From Mesorhizobium sp. (GTDB lineage: Bacteria > Pseudomonadota > Alphaproteobacteria > Rhizobiales > Rhizobiaceae), in the NCBI GenBank assembly GCA_004020645.1, contig SAQL01000014.1, forward strand, positions 62,001 through 126,000: a stretch of 64,000 nt of DNA, in the 5' to 3' direction. Below are positions 17,711 through 25,842 of the stretch, one piece after another (within the stretch, counting starts at the first letter, position 1; every line of letters begins with the position of its first letter). A program made the translations under genes and the position numbers. The notes under the pieces were generated by a model. It was not told the DNA's origin. It saw nothing but the letters and a program-made list of their open reading frames with translations, and searched no databases.

Positions 17711-17773
17711 GCCTGTAGGATACAGTTAATTACGTTCCGTGCCGCCGAACAATGCGCGAGCCTCACCAAGGGC
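17711..17773 (+). promoter_or_regulatory. 63-bp element B, shared with 10411-10473
   Basis: This is the gap-free partner of element A, with 47 of 63 identical bases. It lies 66 bases before the start of the gene at 17839, which opens the second half of the cluster. The shared block GTTAATTAC followed by TTCCGT suggests both transcription units answer to the same promoter or regulator. Confidence 0.55.
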
Positions 17774-17838
17774 AGGCAAAGCCCTCGCAGCGGCCAGCCC
17801 GGCTGGACGACGCGACCTTCCTATTAGGTGGGAGCACT

Positions 17839-18510
17839 ATGAGAGTTCCAGCGTTGAGAAACTCCGGCGTTGTCTGGCTAACCCTGATGGCGGGGGTGAT
17901 GGCCCCCTCTTCGGAAGCAGTCGCGTGCGGCTATGACAGCCCGCAGTCGGTTTCGCGCGGCGTTTTGAACTGGGCCTATCCGGATTCGCTTCATGTCATC
18001 GGTGCCATATCGCGGGAGGTCGCGGCGCGGCGGCTGCCCTTGGCGAATTTCAATCGGGCCGGAGCAGATTTGTTCGGGCAGCGATTTCGCGCAACCCAGA
18101 CGGCGCTCACCGGGTTCGCCGAATTGCTCCGCGCCGCTTCATCCGAGCCATCGCAGCCAGCCTTTTCCCTTGTCCTTGTCGAGCCGGTGCTTTGGACCCG
18201 CTTCGAGCCGAGCGCCGATGGCTTGCATGCCAAGGTCCATGTTGCCTCCGCCGAACCGGGCGATCTGGTTCTGGTAACCGGCGAGGCTGTCATCAGCGAG
18301 ATCGCGCACGGCCGGCTGGCTGTCGGCGAGGCTGGCGAGCGCGGCCTCATTCGCTTCTACGGATCCGAGAAGCAGAAGTCGGACTTCATCGGCAGCTATC
18401 GGCACGCCGGCGGCCAACCTATTGCCAAGTGGGGCGCGAGCCATGCGGCGATGCCGCCTGCCGCCCAGCTCATCACTGACGCAGTTCAACCTTCAGGAGG
18501 GAATCCATGA
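17839..18510 (+). CDS. Secreted protein of unknown function
   Basis: I choose the ATG at 17839 because GGTGGGAG lies just upstream; an open frame back to 17752 would overlap element B. The 223-residue product has a signal peptide ending SEAVACG. The cysteine there is not followed by a clear lipobox pattern, though lipidation is possible. No domain is recognised in the remainder, which is predicted to be mixed alpha/beta (WAYPDSLHVIGAI, FSLVLVEPVLWTRF). Its stop overlaps the start of the DUF3604 gene, so the two are coupled. Confidence 0.75.
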   Translation: MRVPALRNSGVVWLTLMAGVMAPSSEAVACGYDSPQSVSRGVLNWAYPDSLHVIGAISREVAARRLPLANFNRAGADLFGQRFRATQTALTGFAELLRAASSEPSQPAFSLVLVEPVLWTRFEPSADGLHAKVHVASAEPGDLVLVTGEAVISEIAHGRLAVGEAGERGLIRFYGSEKQKSDFIGSYRHAGGQPIAKWGASHAAMPPAAQLITDAVQPSGGNP

Positions 18511-20441
18511 CCAAGACATTGCTGTACGGGACGGCACTAGCAAGCCTGATGGGCTTCGCGCTTCCGGCGATTGCGCAGGACGCCGGGGCCCTGGACCAGG
18601 GAAAGGCCGACGCCGCGCACCAGCACCCGCCGGCCTACTCGCCATACGCGGAGCGCGACTTCCCGACGCGCCCATTCTTCGGCGATACGCATCTGCACAC
18701 CGCGTTTTCCATGGACGCCGGCGCATTCGGCGCCAAGCTGACACCGCGGGATGCTTACCGCTTCGCCAGGGGCGAGGAGGTTACCTCGTCCACCGGCCAG
18801 CCGGTGAAGCTTTCCCGCCCGCTCGACTTTCTCGTGGTTGCCGATCACTCCGACAATATGGGCTTCTTCCCGGATCTGTTCGCCGGCAAGCCTGAGATGC
18901 TGGCTGACCCTGCCGGCAAGAAATGGTACGACATGATACAGTCCGGCAAAGGCGCGGATGCGGCGATCGAGATCATCGTCGCCTTCTCGCACGGGACGTT
19001 CCCGAAGGATATCATGTATTTCCCGGGTACGCCCGCCTACAAGGGCGCGTGGCAGGAAACGATCGCCGCCGCGGAGGACTACAACAATCCCGGGCTGTTC
19101 ACCGCCTTCATCGGTTACGAGTGGACGTCAAATACCGACGGCAACAATCTGCACCGCAATGTCATCTTCCGCGACAATGGCGACAAGGCGAGCCAGGTCG
19201 AGCCGTTCACCGTCTATCCGCCCTACGGCAGCGACAATCCGGTCGATTTGTGGAAATGGATGGGCGCTTATGAACAGAAGACTGGCGGCGATGTGCTCGC
19301 GATCGCGCATAACGGCAATCTCAGCAGCGGCCTGATGTTCCCCACCGTCGAGCAGTTCGGCAAGCCCGTGGACCGCGAATATGTCGAGCAGCGGGCGAAA
19401 TGGGAGCGGCTCTACGAAACCTCGCAGACCAAGGGCACCGGCGAGTCGCATCCGTTCCTGTCGCCGAACGACGAATTCGCCAGTTTCGAGATCTGGGACA
19501 AGGGCAATCTCGACGGCAGCATTGCCAAGACCAAGGACATGCTTGAGTTCGAGTATGCCCGCTCGGCCCTCAAGAACGGACTGAAGCTCGAGCGGGAGCT
19601 CGGCACCAACCCCTACAAGTTCGGCCTCATCAGCAGCAGCGATGCGCATAACGGTCTCGCGGCGATGGAAGAGGACAATTTCTTCGGCAAGACCACACCG
19701 CAGGAGCCGAGCCCGGAACGCATCGGCGCAACTTTTGTCAACAATGCCCAGACCGGCGTGAAAATCATGGACTGGGAGGTCGGCGCCTCCGGCTACGCAG
19801 CCGTCTGGGCCAAGGACAACACCCGTGAATCGTTGTGGGATGCCATGCAACGTAAGGAAACTTACGCCACCACCGGCCCGCGCATGCTGGTGCGGTTCTT
19901 CGGCGGTTGGGAGTTTGAAAGCAAGGATGCGCAAAATCGCCTGCCGGGGCAGATCGGCTACACCAAGGGCGTGCCGATGGGCGGCGATCTTCGCGCAGCC
20001 CCTGAAGGCAAGAAACCGACCTTCCTGGTCGCCGCCTTGAAAGATCCGCTCGGCGCCAACCTCGACCGCTACCAGATCGTCAAGGGCTGGCTGGAGGCGG
20101 ACGGCAAACTGAACGAGAAGGTCTATGACGTGGCCTGGTCCGGCGACCGGAAGCCCGACGCGGGTACCGGCAAGCTGCCATCGGTCGGCGACACTGTGGA
20201 TGCCGCGAACGCCGGCTGGACCAATACGATCGGCTCCCCGGAGCTCAGCGCGGTGTGGGAGGACCCGGATTTCGACGCGAGCCAGCCGGCCTTCTACTAT
20301 GGACGGGTGATCGAGATCCCGACCCCGCGCTGGACCGCCTACGACGCCAAGCGGTTCGGCGTAAAGGCCTTGCCAGGCACGGCGATGACCATCACCGAAC
20401 GGGCCTACACCTCGCCGATTTGGTACACGCCAGGCACTTGA
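18507..20441 (+). CDS. DUF3604 secreted PHP-like metallohydrolase
   Basis: The 644-residue protein has a signal peptide ending AIAQDAG. The motif FFGDTHLHTAFS (D60, H62, H64) and then VVADHSDNMGFF supply metal ligands of the kind used by PHP-type hydrolases. ISSSDAHNG near residue 373 is a further conserved ligand motif. This matches DUF3604, whose members are large exported proteins without a settled function. In many proteobacterial genomes DUF3604, a parvulin-like gene and a HupE/UreJ gene travel together, as they do here. Confidence 0.92.
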   Translation: MTKTLLYGTALASLMGFALPAIAQDAGALDQGKADAAHQHPPAYSPYAERDFPTRPFFGDTHLHTAFSMDAGAFGAKLTPRDAYRFARGEEVTSSTGQPVKLSRPLDFLVVADHSDNMGFFPDLFAGKPEMLADPAGKKWYDMIQSGKGADAAIEIIVAFSHGTFPKDIMYFPGTPAYKGAWQETIAAAEDYNNPGLFTAFIGYEWTSNTDGNNLHRNVIFRDNGDKASQVEPFTVYPPYGSDNPVDLWKWMGAYEQKTGGDVLAIAHNGNLSSGLMFPTVEQFGKPVDREYVEQRAKWERLYETSQTKGTGESHPFLSPNDEFASFEIWDKGNLDGSIAKTKDMLEFEYARSALKNGLKLERELGTNPYKFGLISSSDAHNGLAAMEEDNFFGKTTPQEPSPERIGATFVNNAQTGVKIMDWEVGASGYAAVWAKDNTRESLWDAMQRKETYATTGPRMLVRFFGGWEFESKDAQNRLPGQIGYTKGVPMGGDLRAAPEGKKPTFLVAALKDPLGANLDRYQIVKGWLEADGKLNEKVYDVAWSGDRKPDAGTGKLPSVGDTVDAANAGWTNTIGSPELSAVWEDPDFDASQPAFYYGRVIEIPTPRWTAYDAKRFGVKALPGTAMTITERAYTSPIWYTPGT

Positions 20442-20465
20442 GGAAGGAAGCGACGCATCAAGACA

Positions 20466-20491
20466 AGGCAGACGCCCAGAGGCGTCTGCCT
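20466..20491. terminator. Intergenic hairpin with perfect 11-bp stem
   Basis: AGGCAGACGCC (20466-20476) and GGCGTCTGCCT (20481-20491) pair around the loop CAGA. No T run follows, so it may attenuate transcription or stabilise the 3' end of the DUF3604 message rather than fully terminate it. Confidence 0.6.
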
Positions 20492-20557
20492 ACCGCTCGC
20501 CACTCGCCAGGCGGCACCAACTCATCGACACCGCCTAGCTAGCAAGGAAGCCGCCCA

Positions 20558-21436
20558 ATGAAACTTTTTCAAGAACCCTTGCTGCATTTTGTCGTGGCGG
20601 GCTCCGTGCTGTTCGCTGCCTTTGCATGGCTTGGCGACAGCGATGAGCAGACGAAAAGCATCGAGCCGGTGCGTGTCGGCGACGGCGAGCTGAAGTGGCT
20701 CACCGAAACTTTCAAGGGCCAGTGGCAGCGTCCCCCGAATGGCCAGGAGCTGCAAGCCTTGATTACTGAGCTGATAAAAGAGGAACTATTCGCTCGCGAG
20801 GCGCGGGAAATGGGTCTCGAAGAGCACGACACGATTGTCAGGCGCCGGCTGGCCCAGAAACTGGAGTTCCTGCTCAAGGACACTGCCAAGGTCGTCGAGC
20901 CGACGGTAGCCGATCTTAGAAAATACTATGAAGCCAATCTCGACCTGTTCCGCGTCGCAAGCAAGGCAAGTTTCCGACAGGTCTATTTCAATCCGGACGG
21001 CCGCAAGGACGCCGCCGCCGATGCGCTCGATATGCTCGAACGGCTCCAGGCCGGCGATGCCGGCGACGTGGCGGAATTCGGCGACAGATTTCTGCTCGGC
21101 ACCGAGTTCAAGAACCTCGACGAACAGGAGGCGACCGGCATGCTCGGCGAGGAGCTTTCGCGCGAGATCTACGCCGCGAGAACGGGAAGCTGGGCCGGCC
21201 CGTTCAAGTCCGGCTATGGCTACCACCTGATCAATGTCTCCGAGCGGAGCGAACAGGGTTCGCGTCCTTTCGAAGAGGCGCGTGAGGCCGTGTTAGCCGA
21301 ATGGCTCAGAGATCGCCAGGACGAAGTCAGCCGCGACTACATTGCACGGCTGCGCCAGAAATACGGTGTCGTCTATGGTGACGAGGTGGCGAAGCTGCTT
21401 TCTCCTCGCCCGAAAGCCGATGTGGCGTCGCGATGA
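20558..21436 (+). CDS. Membrane-anchored parvulin-like peptidyl-prolyl isomerase
   Basis: The 292-residue protein has an N-terminal membrane anchor (LLHFVVAGSVLFAAFAWLG), a SurA/PpiD-like helical part (ELQALITELIKEELFAREAREMGL) and a degenerate parvulin domain around residues 130-235. That domain keeps GSWAGPFKSGYGYHLINV but lacks the usual H-I-L start (it reads ASFRQVYF), so it may be a chaperone more than an isomerase. Its stop overlaps the HupE/UreJ start. It probably assists folding of exported partners in this cluster. Confidence 0.84.
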   Translation: MKLFQEPLLHFVVAGSVLFAAFAWLGDSDEQTKSIEPVRVGDGELKWLTETFKGQWQRPPNGQELQALITELIKEELFAREAREMGLEEHDTIVRRRLAQKLEFLLKDTAKVVEPTVADLRKYYEANLDLFRVASKASFRQVYFNPDGRKDAAADALDMLERLQAGDAGDVAEFGDRFLLGTEFKNLDEQEATGMLGEELSREIYAARTGSWAGPFKSGYGYHLINVSERSEQGSRPFEEAREAVLAEWLRDRQDEVSRDYIARLRQKYGVVYGDEVAKLLSPRPKADVASR

Positions 21437-22455
21437 GCCCGGTCCGTTTCCTAGCCTTACTCCTGCGGTTCGGGCGCGCTGGATTGCTTTTAGTTGCGGC
21501 ATGCGTTGGGGGCTCCCCGGCCCTGACACACGAGATGCGCCCAGCGTTTCTAGAGCTTCGAGAGGAAAACCCGGGTGAGTTTAGCGTAACCTTCAAGACT
21601 CCGATGCAGGGCGACTTCAGGCTCGCGCTTTCGCCGCGCTTTTCTGGCGCGGTTGAGAATCTGACGCCGGTGGTGTCGCGCGCGACGGGCGACGCCATGG
21701 TTCAGACGTGGCGGATTGCAGCGATCGAACCGCTCGCCGGCCAGAAAGTGAGCATCGAGGGCCTATCGCAGACCATGACCGACGCGCTGGTGCGCATCGA
21801 GTTCGCCGATGGCGGCACATGGGTCGAGCGGCTCACCCCTAGCGCGCCCGACATGGCGATCCCCGCGACGCAGAACCCTTGGGAGGTGGCGGCGACCTAT
21901 TTTCGCCACGGCATCGAGCACATCGCATCCGGGATCGACCACCTCCTGTTCGTCGCCGCGCTGATGTTGATCGTGCGCGGCTGGCGACGGATAGTCGAGA
22001 CGATCACCGCGTTCACCGTCGCCCATTCGATCACGCTGACTCTCGCCACCATCGGCTGGGTCACTTTGCCGTCTGCGCCGGTGGAGGCAATGATCGCCCT
22101 CAGCATCCTGCTTGTCGCGACCGAAATCGTCAGGATGGAGCGCGGGCAGTCGAGCCTGACCATCCAATGGCCTTGGGTCGTCGCCTTCGCTTTCGGCCTG
22201 CTGCACGGCTTCGGCTTCGCCGGCGCCCTGGTTGATCTTGGGCTGCCGCGCGGCGATATTCCGCTCGCTTTGCTGTCGTTCAATATCGGCGTTGAAATCG
22301 GGCAACTCCTATTCATCGCGGCGATCCTGCTCGCCGTTCATTCGATACGGCGCATCATCACGCTACCGCGGCGGGCTATCGTTGCTTCGGCCTATGTGAT
22401 CGGAACCGTCGCGGCGTTCTGGAGCATCGAGCGGCTGGACGCGATGTTTCTATGA
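21433..22455 (+). CDS. HupE/UreJ family membrane protein
   Basis: The 340-residue protein has a signal peptide ending near PALTHE, a periplasmic beta-rich N-terminal domain to about residue 140, and then six membrane segments. The first carries HGIEHIASGIDHLLF, the histidine-rich hallmark of HupE/UreJ_2 proteins. Small HupE/UreJ members are linked to nickel uptake, but this longer form with an exported domain has no proven substrate. It closes the sulfatase/DUF3604 cluster. Confidence 0.88.
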   Translation: MSPVRFLALLLRFGRAGLLLVAACVGGSPALTHEMRPAFLELREENPGEFSVTFKTPMQGDFRLALSPRFSGAVENLTPVVSRATGDAMVQTWRIAAIEPLAGQKVSIEGLSQTMTDALVRIEFADGGTWVERLTPSAPDMAIPATQNPWEVAATYFRHGIEHIASGIDHLLFVAALMLIVRGWRRIVETITAFTVAHSITLTLATIGWVTLPSAPVEAMIALSILLVATEIVRMERGQSSLTIQWPWVVAFAFGLLHGFGFAGALVDLGLPRGDIPLALLSFNIGVEIGQLLFIAAILLAVHSIRRIITLPRRAIVASAYVIGTVAAFWSIERLDAMFL

Positions 22456-22616
22456 GGGAGGCATGAACACATGCGTGATCGGTCGAGGCGGCAGCGGTCT
22501 TCTGCGAGTCGATGACGGATCTGCGCGTCAATATTCAAGGATTTCGGTTGCGCGTTTTTGGCGGGAGCGTTGCTGCCTCGCACTGCGAGCGCATTGCACA
22601 AAAGCTAAAGCACGAT

Positions 22617-22937
22617 TTCACCAGTCTCGCCTTCTACAAAGCCTGGTAACGACAACATCATCTACTACGGCAAGCGCACGTCCGACCCGTCCGACTTCCT
22701 GCTGTTCCATGTCTGCCTCGATCCGCACTCGGCTCAGGGCGCGGATCTCGAGGTGCCGCTTTGGGAGTTCGGCCTCTCCGACGACGCCTCGATCGAAGTG
22801 GAGGATATGGTCGCCGCCCGCGCTTCACCTGGCACGGCAAAATTCAGCACATCCATCTCGATCCGTTTTACAAGCCCTATGCGGTGTGGCGACTCATCCC
22901 GCCGGTACACGCAGGGCTGTCTCGACTAGACGCTTGA
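22617..22937 (+). pseudogene. glgE: Relic of the 3' end of glgE (maltosyltransferase)
   Basis: In three frames the sequence spells the C-terminus of alpha-1,4-glucan:maltose-1-phosphate maltosyltransferase: TSLAFYKAW (frame broken by one extra base at 22647), then NDNIIYYGKRTSDPSDFLLF, LDPHSAQGADLEVPLWEFGL and DDASIEVEDMV. A second shift leads to RFTWHGKIQHIHLDPF, YKPYAVWRLIPP and a stop at 22935. At least two frameshifts and the missing 5' portion mark it as dead. It lies immediately after the HupE/UreJ gene. Confidence 0.85.
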
Positions 22938-23189
22938 GGCGGCGCCGAACTTGCCCTTCTCGATGCTCCGGATGGCGGCGGTCGGCGAGGTCTGCAAAGC
23001 ATCAAGTTCCGCAGGGGCTTTCGAAGGCGTGGCAGTCTGCCGAAAACACCGATAGTAGGTGATATGAGCCGCCCCGATGGGCCGAAATTCTTCGATGAAA
23101 TCAAAAGCGTCGTTTTTTGAAGGTTTCGTAGGTGGGAGTGAGGGGAACCGGTCGAGCGCCACTCGGCGCAAGCTGGCTCATTGCAGTCG
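22926..23189 (-). pseudogene. Possible decayed short ORF
   Basis: An ATG at 23189 opens MSQLAPSGARPVPLTPTYET and stops soon after; another frame continues plausibly with DAFDFIEEFRPIGAAHITYY and ends KGKFGAASSV at 22926. The combined product looks protein-like, but I do not recognise the family, and a frameshift is required. It lies between the glgE relic and the ROK gene and may be chance. Confidence 0.25.
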
Positions 23190-24374
23190 GCTGTTGTGGC
23201 GCAGCACCAGGCCAACTGCGCCGAGCAATGCGTCGTTCTCTGTGTGCTTGCCAACGATTATCCGCGTGCGCAGGGCGGGCGCGAGATCGCGGGACTTGAT
23301 GAGCGTGTGGCGTTCATATGACGCGATCAGCGGTCCCAGGAGAATATCGCCCGCCAAAGCCATGCGGCCACCGATGATGATAAGTGGCGGATTGATCACC
23401 GAGCCGATCAAGCCGAGACCACGGCCGGCGAACTCCGCGGTGTCCTCGATCATCCGCAGCGCCCCGACGTCGCCCTGTTCAGCCATCATGATCACCTCGT
23501 CCATCGTGACCTGCCGCCGCACGATGCGCGAAATCTGCTCGAGCGGCCGGGCAAAACTGGCATAGAGCTCCAGGCATCCGCGATTGCCGCACCGGCAAAG
23601 ATCCCCGCCGGGATCGATGCTGATGTGCCCGAATTCGCCAGCGCCGCCGGCGATGCCAGTCACCAGCCGGCCTTGCTGGACAATGGCCCCGCCGACGCCC
23701 AGATCGATCTTGAACAGCACGAAATCGTCCTGGCCGACGGCCGCGCCCCACATCAGCTCCGCAATGGCCGAGCAGTTGCTCTCGTTGTCGGCGAAAATCG
23801 GCTGTTCGAGAACCGGCCCGAACACATCGCGGATGTTGACCCCAGCCCAGGTCGGAACAATACTCGCACGCTGCACCACTCCTTCGCGGCTGACAGGGCC
23901 CGAGACGGAAACCCCAACCCCCAGGAGCCCCGCCATCGGCAGACCGTTCTCTTCGTAGCATTGGGCAATTGCTGATTTGGCGAGCTGGGCCGCCTGTTGC
24001 GGCTGGTAATCCAGACCCATGGGGATAGTTTGTTCGGTAATGACAGAATGCGAGACGTCGGCGACGACGCACCGCATCTCATCGAGGCCTAGGTGGATCC
24101 CGACGCAGGTGCCCGCAGCGGGATTGAGCGTCAAGGTCGCGGCAGGCCTGCCAATGCCCCTGGCCCCGTCATTGTGGGCCGAGGATTCGATCACCATTCC
24201 GGACTTTCTCAAGCCATTGAGCGCGGTTGAAACCGTCGATCTCGCCAAACCGGTGATATGCGTGATTTGCGACGCAGAAAGCACGCCGCGCTCACGCAGG
24301 CATCGCACGATCAGGCTCTCCGGTGATGCGGAGGGCCTGTCGATCAGCCAATTTCTAAGCGAAGGTTTGTTCAT
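23178..24374 (-). CDS. ROK family transcriptional repressor
   Basis: From the ATG at 24374 the protein has 398 residues (a start at 24416 would add 14). An N-terminal winged helix-turn-helix (SASQITHITGLARSTVSTAL) precedes an ASKHA sugar-kinase-like domain. The ROK zinc motif C-R-C-G-N-R-G-C-L-E is intact, and the ligand-site GGAGEFGHI is present. It is divergent from the carbohydrate ABC operon at 24517 and most likely represses it until the cognate sugar binds. Confidence 0.92.
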   Translation of the reverse strand: MNKPSLRNWLIDRPSASPESLIVRCLRERGVLSASQITHITGLARSTVSTALNGLRKSGMVIESSAHNDGARGIGRPAATLTLNPAAGTCVGIHLGLDEMRCVVADVSHSVITEQTIPMGLDYQPQQAAQLAKSAIAQCYEENGLPMAGLLGVGVSVSGPVSREGVVQRASIVPTWAGVNIRDVFGPVLEQPIFADNESNCSAIAELMWGAAVGQDDFVLFKIDLGVGGAIVQQGRLVTGIAGGAGEFGHISIDPGGDLCRCGNRGCLELYASFARPLEQISRIVRRQVTMDEVIMMAEQGDVGALRMIEDTAEFAGRGLGLIGSVINPPLIIIGGRMALAGDILLGPLIASYERHTLIKSRDLAPALRTRIIVGKHTENDALLGAVGLVLRHNSRLQ

Positions 24375-24400
24375 GATGAGCACAAAGGACGTTGACTGAT

Positions 24401-24493
24401 AGCTCAAATATGTCATCTTGGAAAGAACGGGGATACTGCATCTCCGTCTGCGACGAGCTCAAATTGCGTCCATAAGCGGTCAATACGAACCGC
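24401..24493. promoter_or_regulatory. Candidate operators between the ROK repressor and ABC operon
   Basis: AGCTCAAAT occurs twice in direct orientation, at 24401-24409 and 24456-24464. An inverted pair GCGGT (24476-24480) / ACCGC (24489-24493) lies close to the SBP start. Any of these could bind the adjacent ROK repressor; none matches a consensus I can cite. Confidence 0.3.
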
Positions 24494-24516
24494 ACATCAC
24501 ATATGGGAGTGAGACG

Positions 24517-25782
24517 ATGGAATACCTGAGGACGGCCGTTGCGGCCGCTACGGCGTACACTTTTGTTGCGGGAGCCGCCCTCGCAGAGCCCAAGACCAAC
24601 CTGTTGCATCAATGGGCGACCGGATCGGACGCCCAGGCTATTGCCAAGCTCGGCGAGATGTTTACCGCCAAGGGTGGCACCTGGCAGCAGACCTCCATCG
24701 CAGGCCACACGGCCAACACGCTGGCGAAACTGCGAGCCGACGTGATCGCGGGCAACGCACCCCCCGCGGTGCAGCTCAAGGGACCCGAGATCGCCGAATG
24801 GAACGAGACCGGCATGACAGCGAATCTCGACGAACTGGCGACAGCGGAAAATTGGGAGAAGGTCGTCGCTCCCGAATTGCTGCCGGTGATGAAGCCGACT
24901 GGCAGCTGGGTGGCGGCGCCAATGAATATCCATCGCATCAACTGGCTCTGGGCATCGCCGAAGGTCATGCAGGAAGCAGGCGTCGCCGAGGTGCCGAAGA
25001 CGTGGACAGACTTCAACGCCGCCTGCGACAAGATCGTGGCGTCAGGCAAAATCTGCATCTCGCACTCGACTGCCGACTGGACCGATTCGACGGTCTTCGA
25101 GGTCGTGGTCTACGGAATGGATCTCGATCTCTTCAAGAAGGCCTTCGTCGAGGGTGACGTCGAGGCGATGCGCAGCGACGGCATGGTCAAGGCCTTCGAA
25201 CAGTTCCGCACCATGACGACGAAATATATGGACCCGGGCATGAACGGGCGCGACTGGGATAGCATGTCGCATCTGGTCGGCCGGGGCGAGGCCGCCTTCC
25301 ACATCATGGGCGACTGGACGCTCGGCCTGCTCACGGCCGGCGGCTTCAAGGAGGGCACCGACTATGTCTGCGCCCAGGCGCCGACTGACTGGGGCAAGCC
25401 GGGCTTCATCCTGAATTCCGACTCGGTCGTGTTCTTCCAGCAGAAGGATCCGGACTACGTCGAGGGGCAGAAACTGCTCGCCAGCACGATCCTGTCGCCC
25501 GAGTTCCAGACGATTTTCAATCAGACCAAGGGCTCGATCCCGGCCCGTCTCGACGTCGATCTTTCGAACGGCTTCAATCCCTGCCAGCAGCTCTCCCAGA
25601 AGGATCTGCAGGCGTCGATCGATGGCGGCACGCTTGTCCGCTCGATGGCGCATAACATGACGATCCCGCAGAAGGTGCGCGGCGCGATCATGGATACCGT
25701 TACCGAATTCGTAGCGACGCCGGACATGACCGCGCAGGACGCAGCCAGTGCCATGGCCGATGCGGCCGAAGCGCAGATGTGA
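24517..25782 (+). CDS. Carbohydrate ABC transporter substrate-binding protein
   Basis: The start at 24517 is set by GGGAGTGAG just upstream. The 421-residue protein has a signal peptide ending GAALAEPK. It shows the family 1 binding-protein pattern: LLHQWATGSDAQAIAKLGEMF, NAPPAVQLKGPEIAEW, and a long C-lobe with FHIMGDWTLGLL. It captures a sugar or sugar derivative in the periplasm and delivers it to the permeases encoded next. Confidence 0.93.
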   Translation: MEYLRTAVAAATAYTFVAGAALAEPKTNLLHQWATGSDAQAIAKLGEMFTAKGGTWQQTSIAGHTANTLAKLRADVIAGNAPPAVQLKGPEIAEWNETGMTANLDELATAENWEKVVAPELLPVMKPTGSWVAAPMNIHRINWLWASPKVMQEAGVAEVPKTWTDFNAACDKIVASGKICISHSTADWTDSTVFEVVVYGMDLDLFKKAFVEGDVEAMRSDGMVKAFEQFRTMTTKYMDPGMNGRDWDSMSHLVGRGEAAFHIMGDWTLGLLTAGGFKEGTDYVCAQAPTDWGKPGFILNSDSVVFFQQKDPDYVEGQKLLASTILSPEFQTIFNQTKGSIPARLDVDLSNGFNPCQQLSQKDLQASIDGGTLVRSMAHNMTIPQKVRGAIMDTVTEFVATPDMTAQDAASAMADAAEAQM

Positions 25783-25842
25783 AGAAGCTGCCGATGATTG
25801 GCCCGGCGCGGCGCGCCCGGCCTGACTTCGCCGGAGCAGCCG

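Noticed and set aside
17347..17769. Minus-strand frame of 140 codons
   Set aside because: It starts inside element B and runs into the mosaic hairpin. The translation has no domain or coding character.
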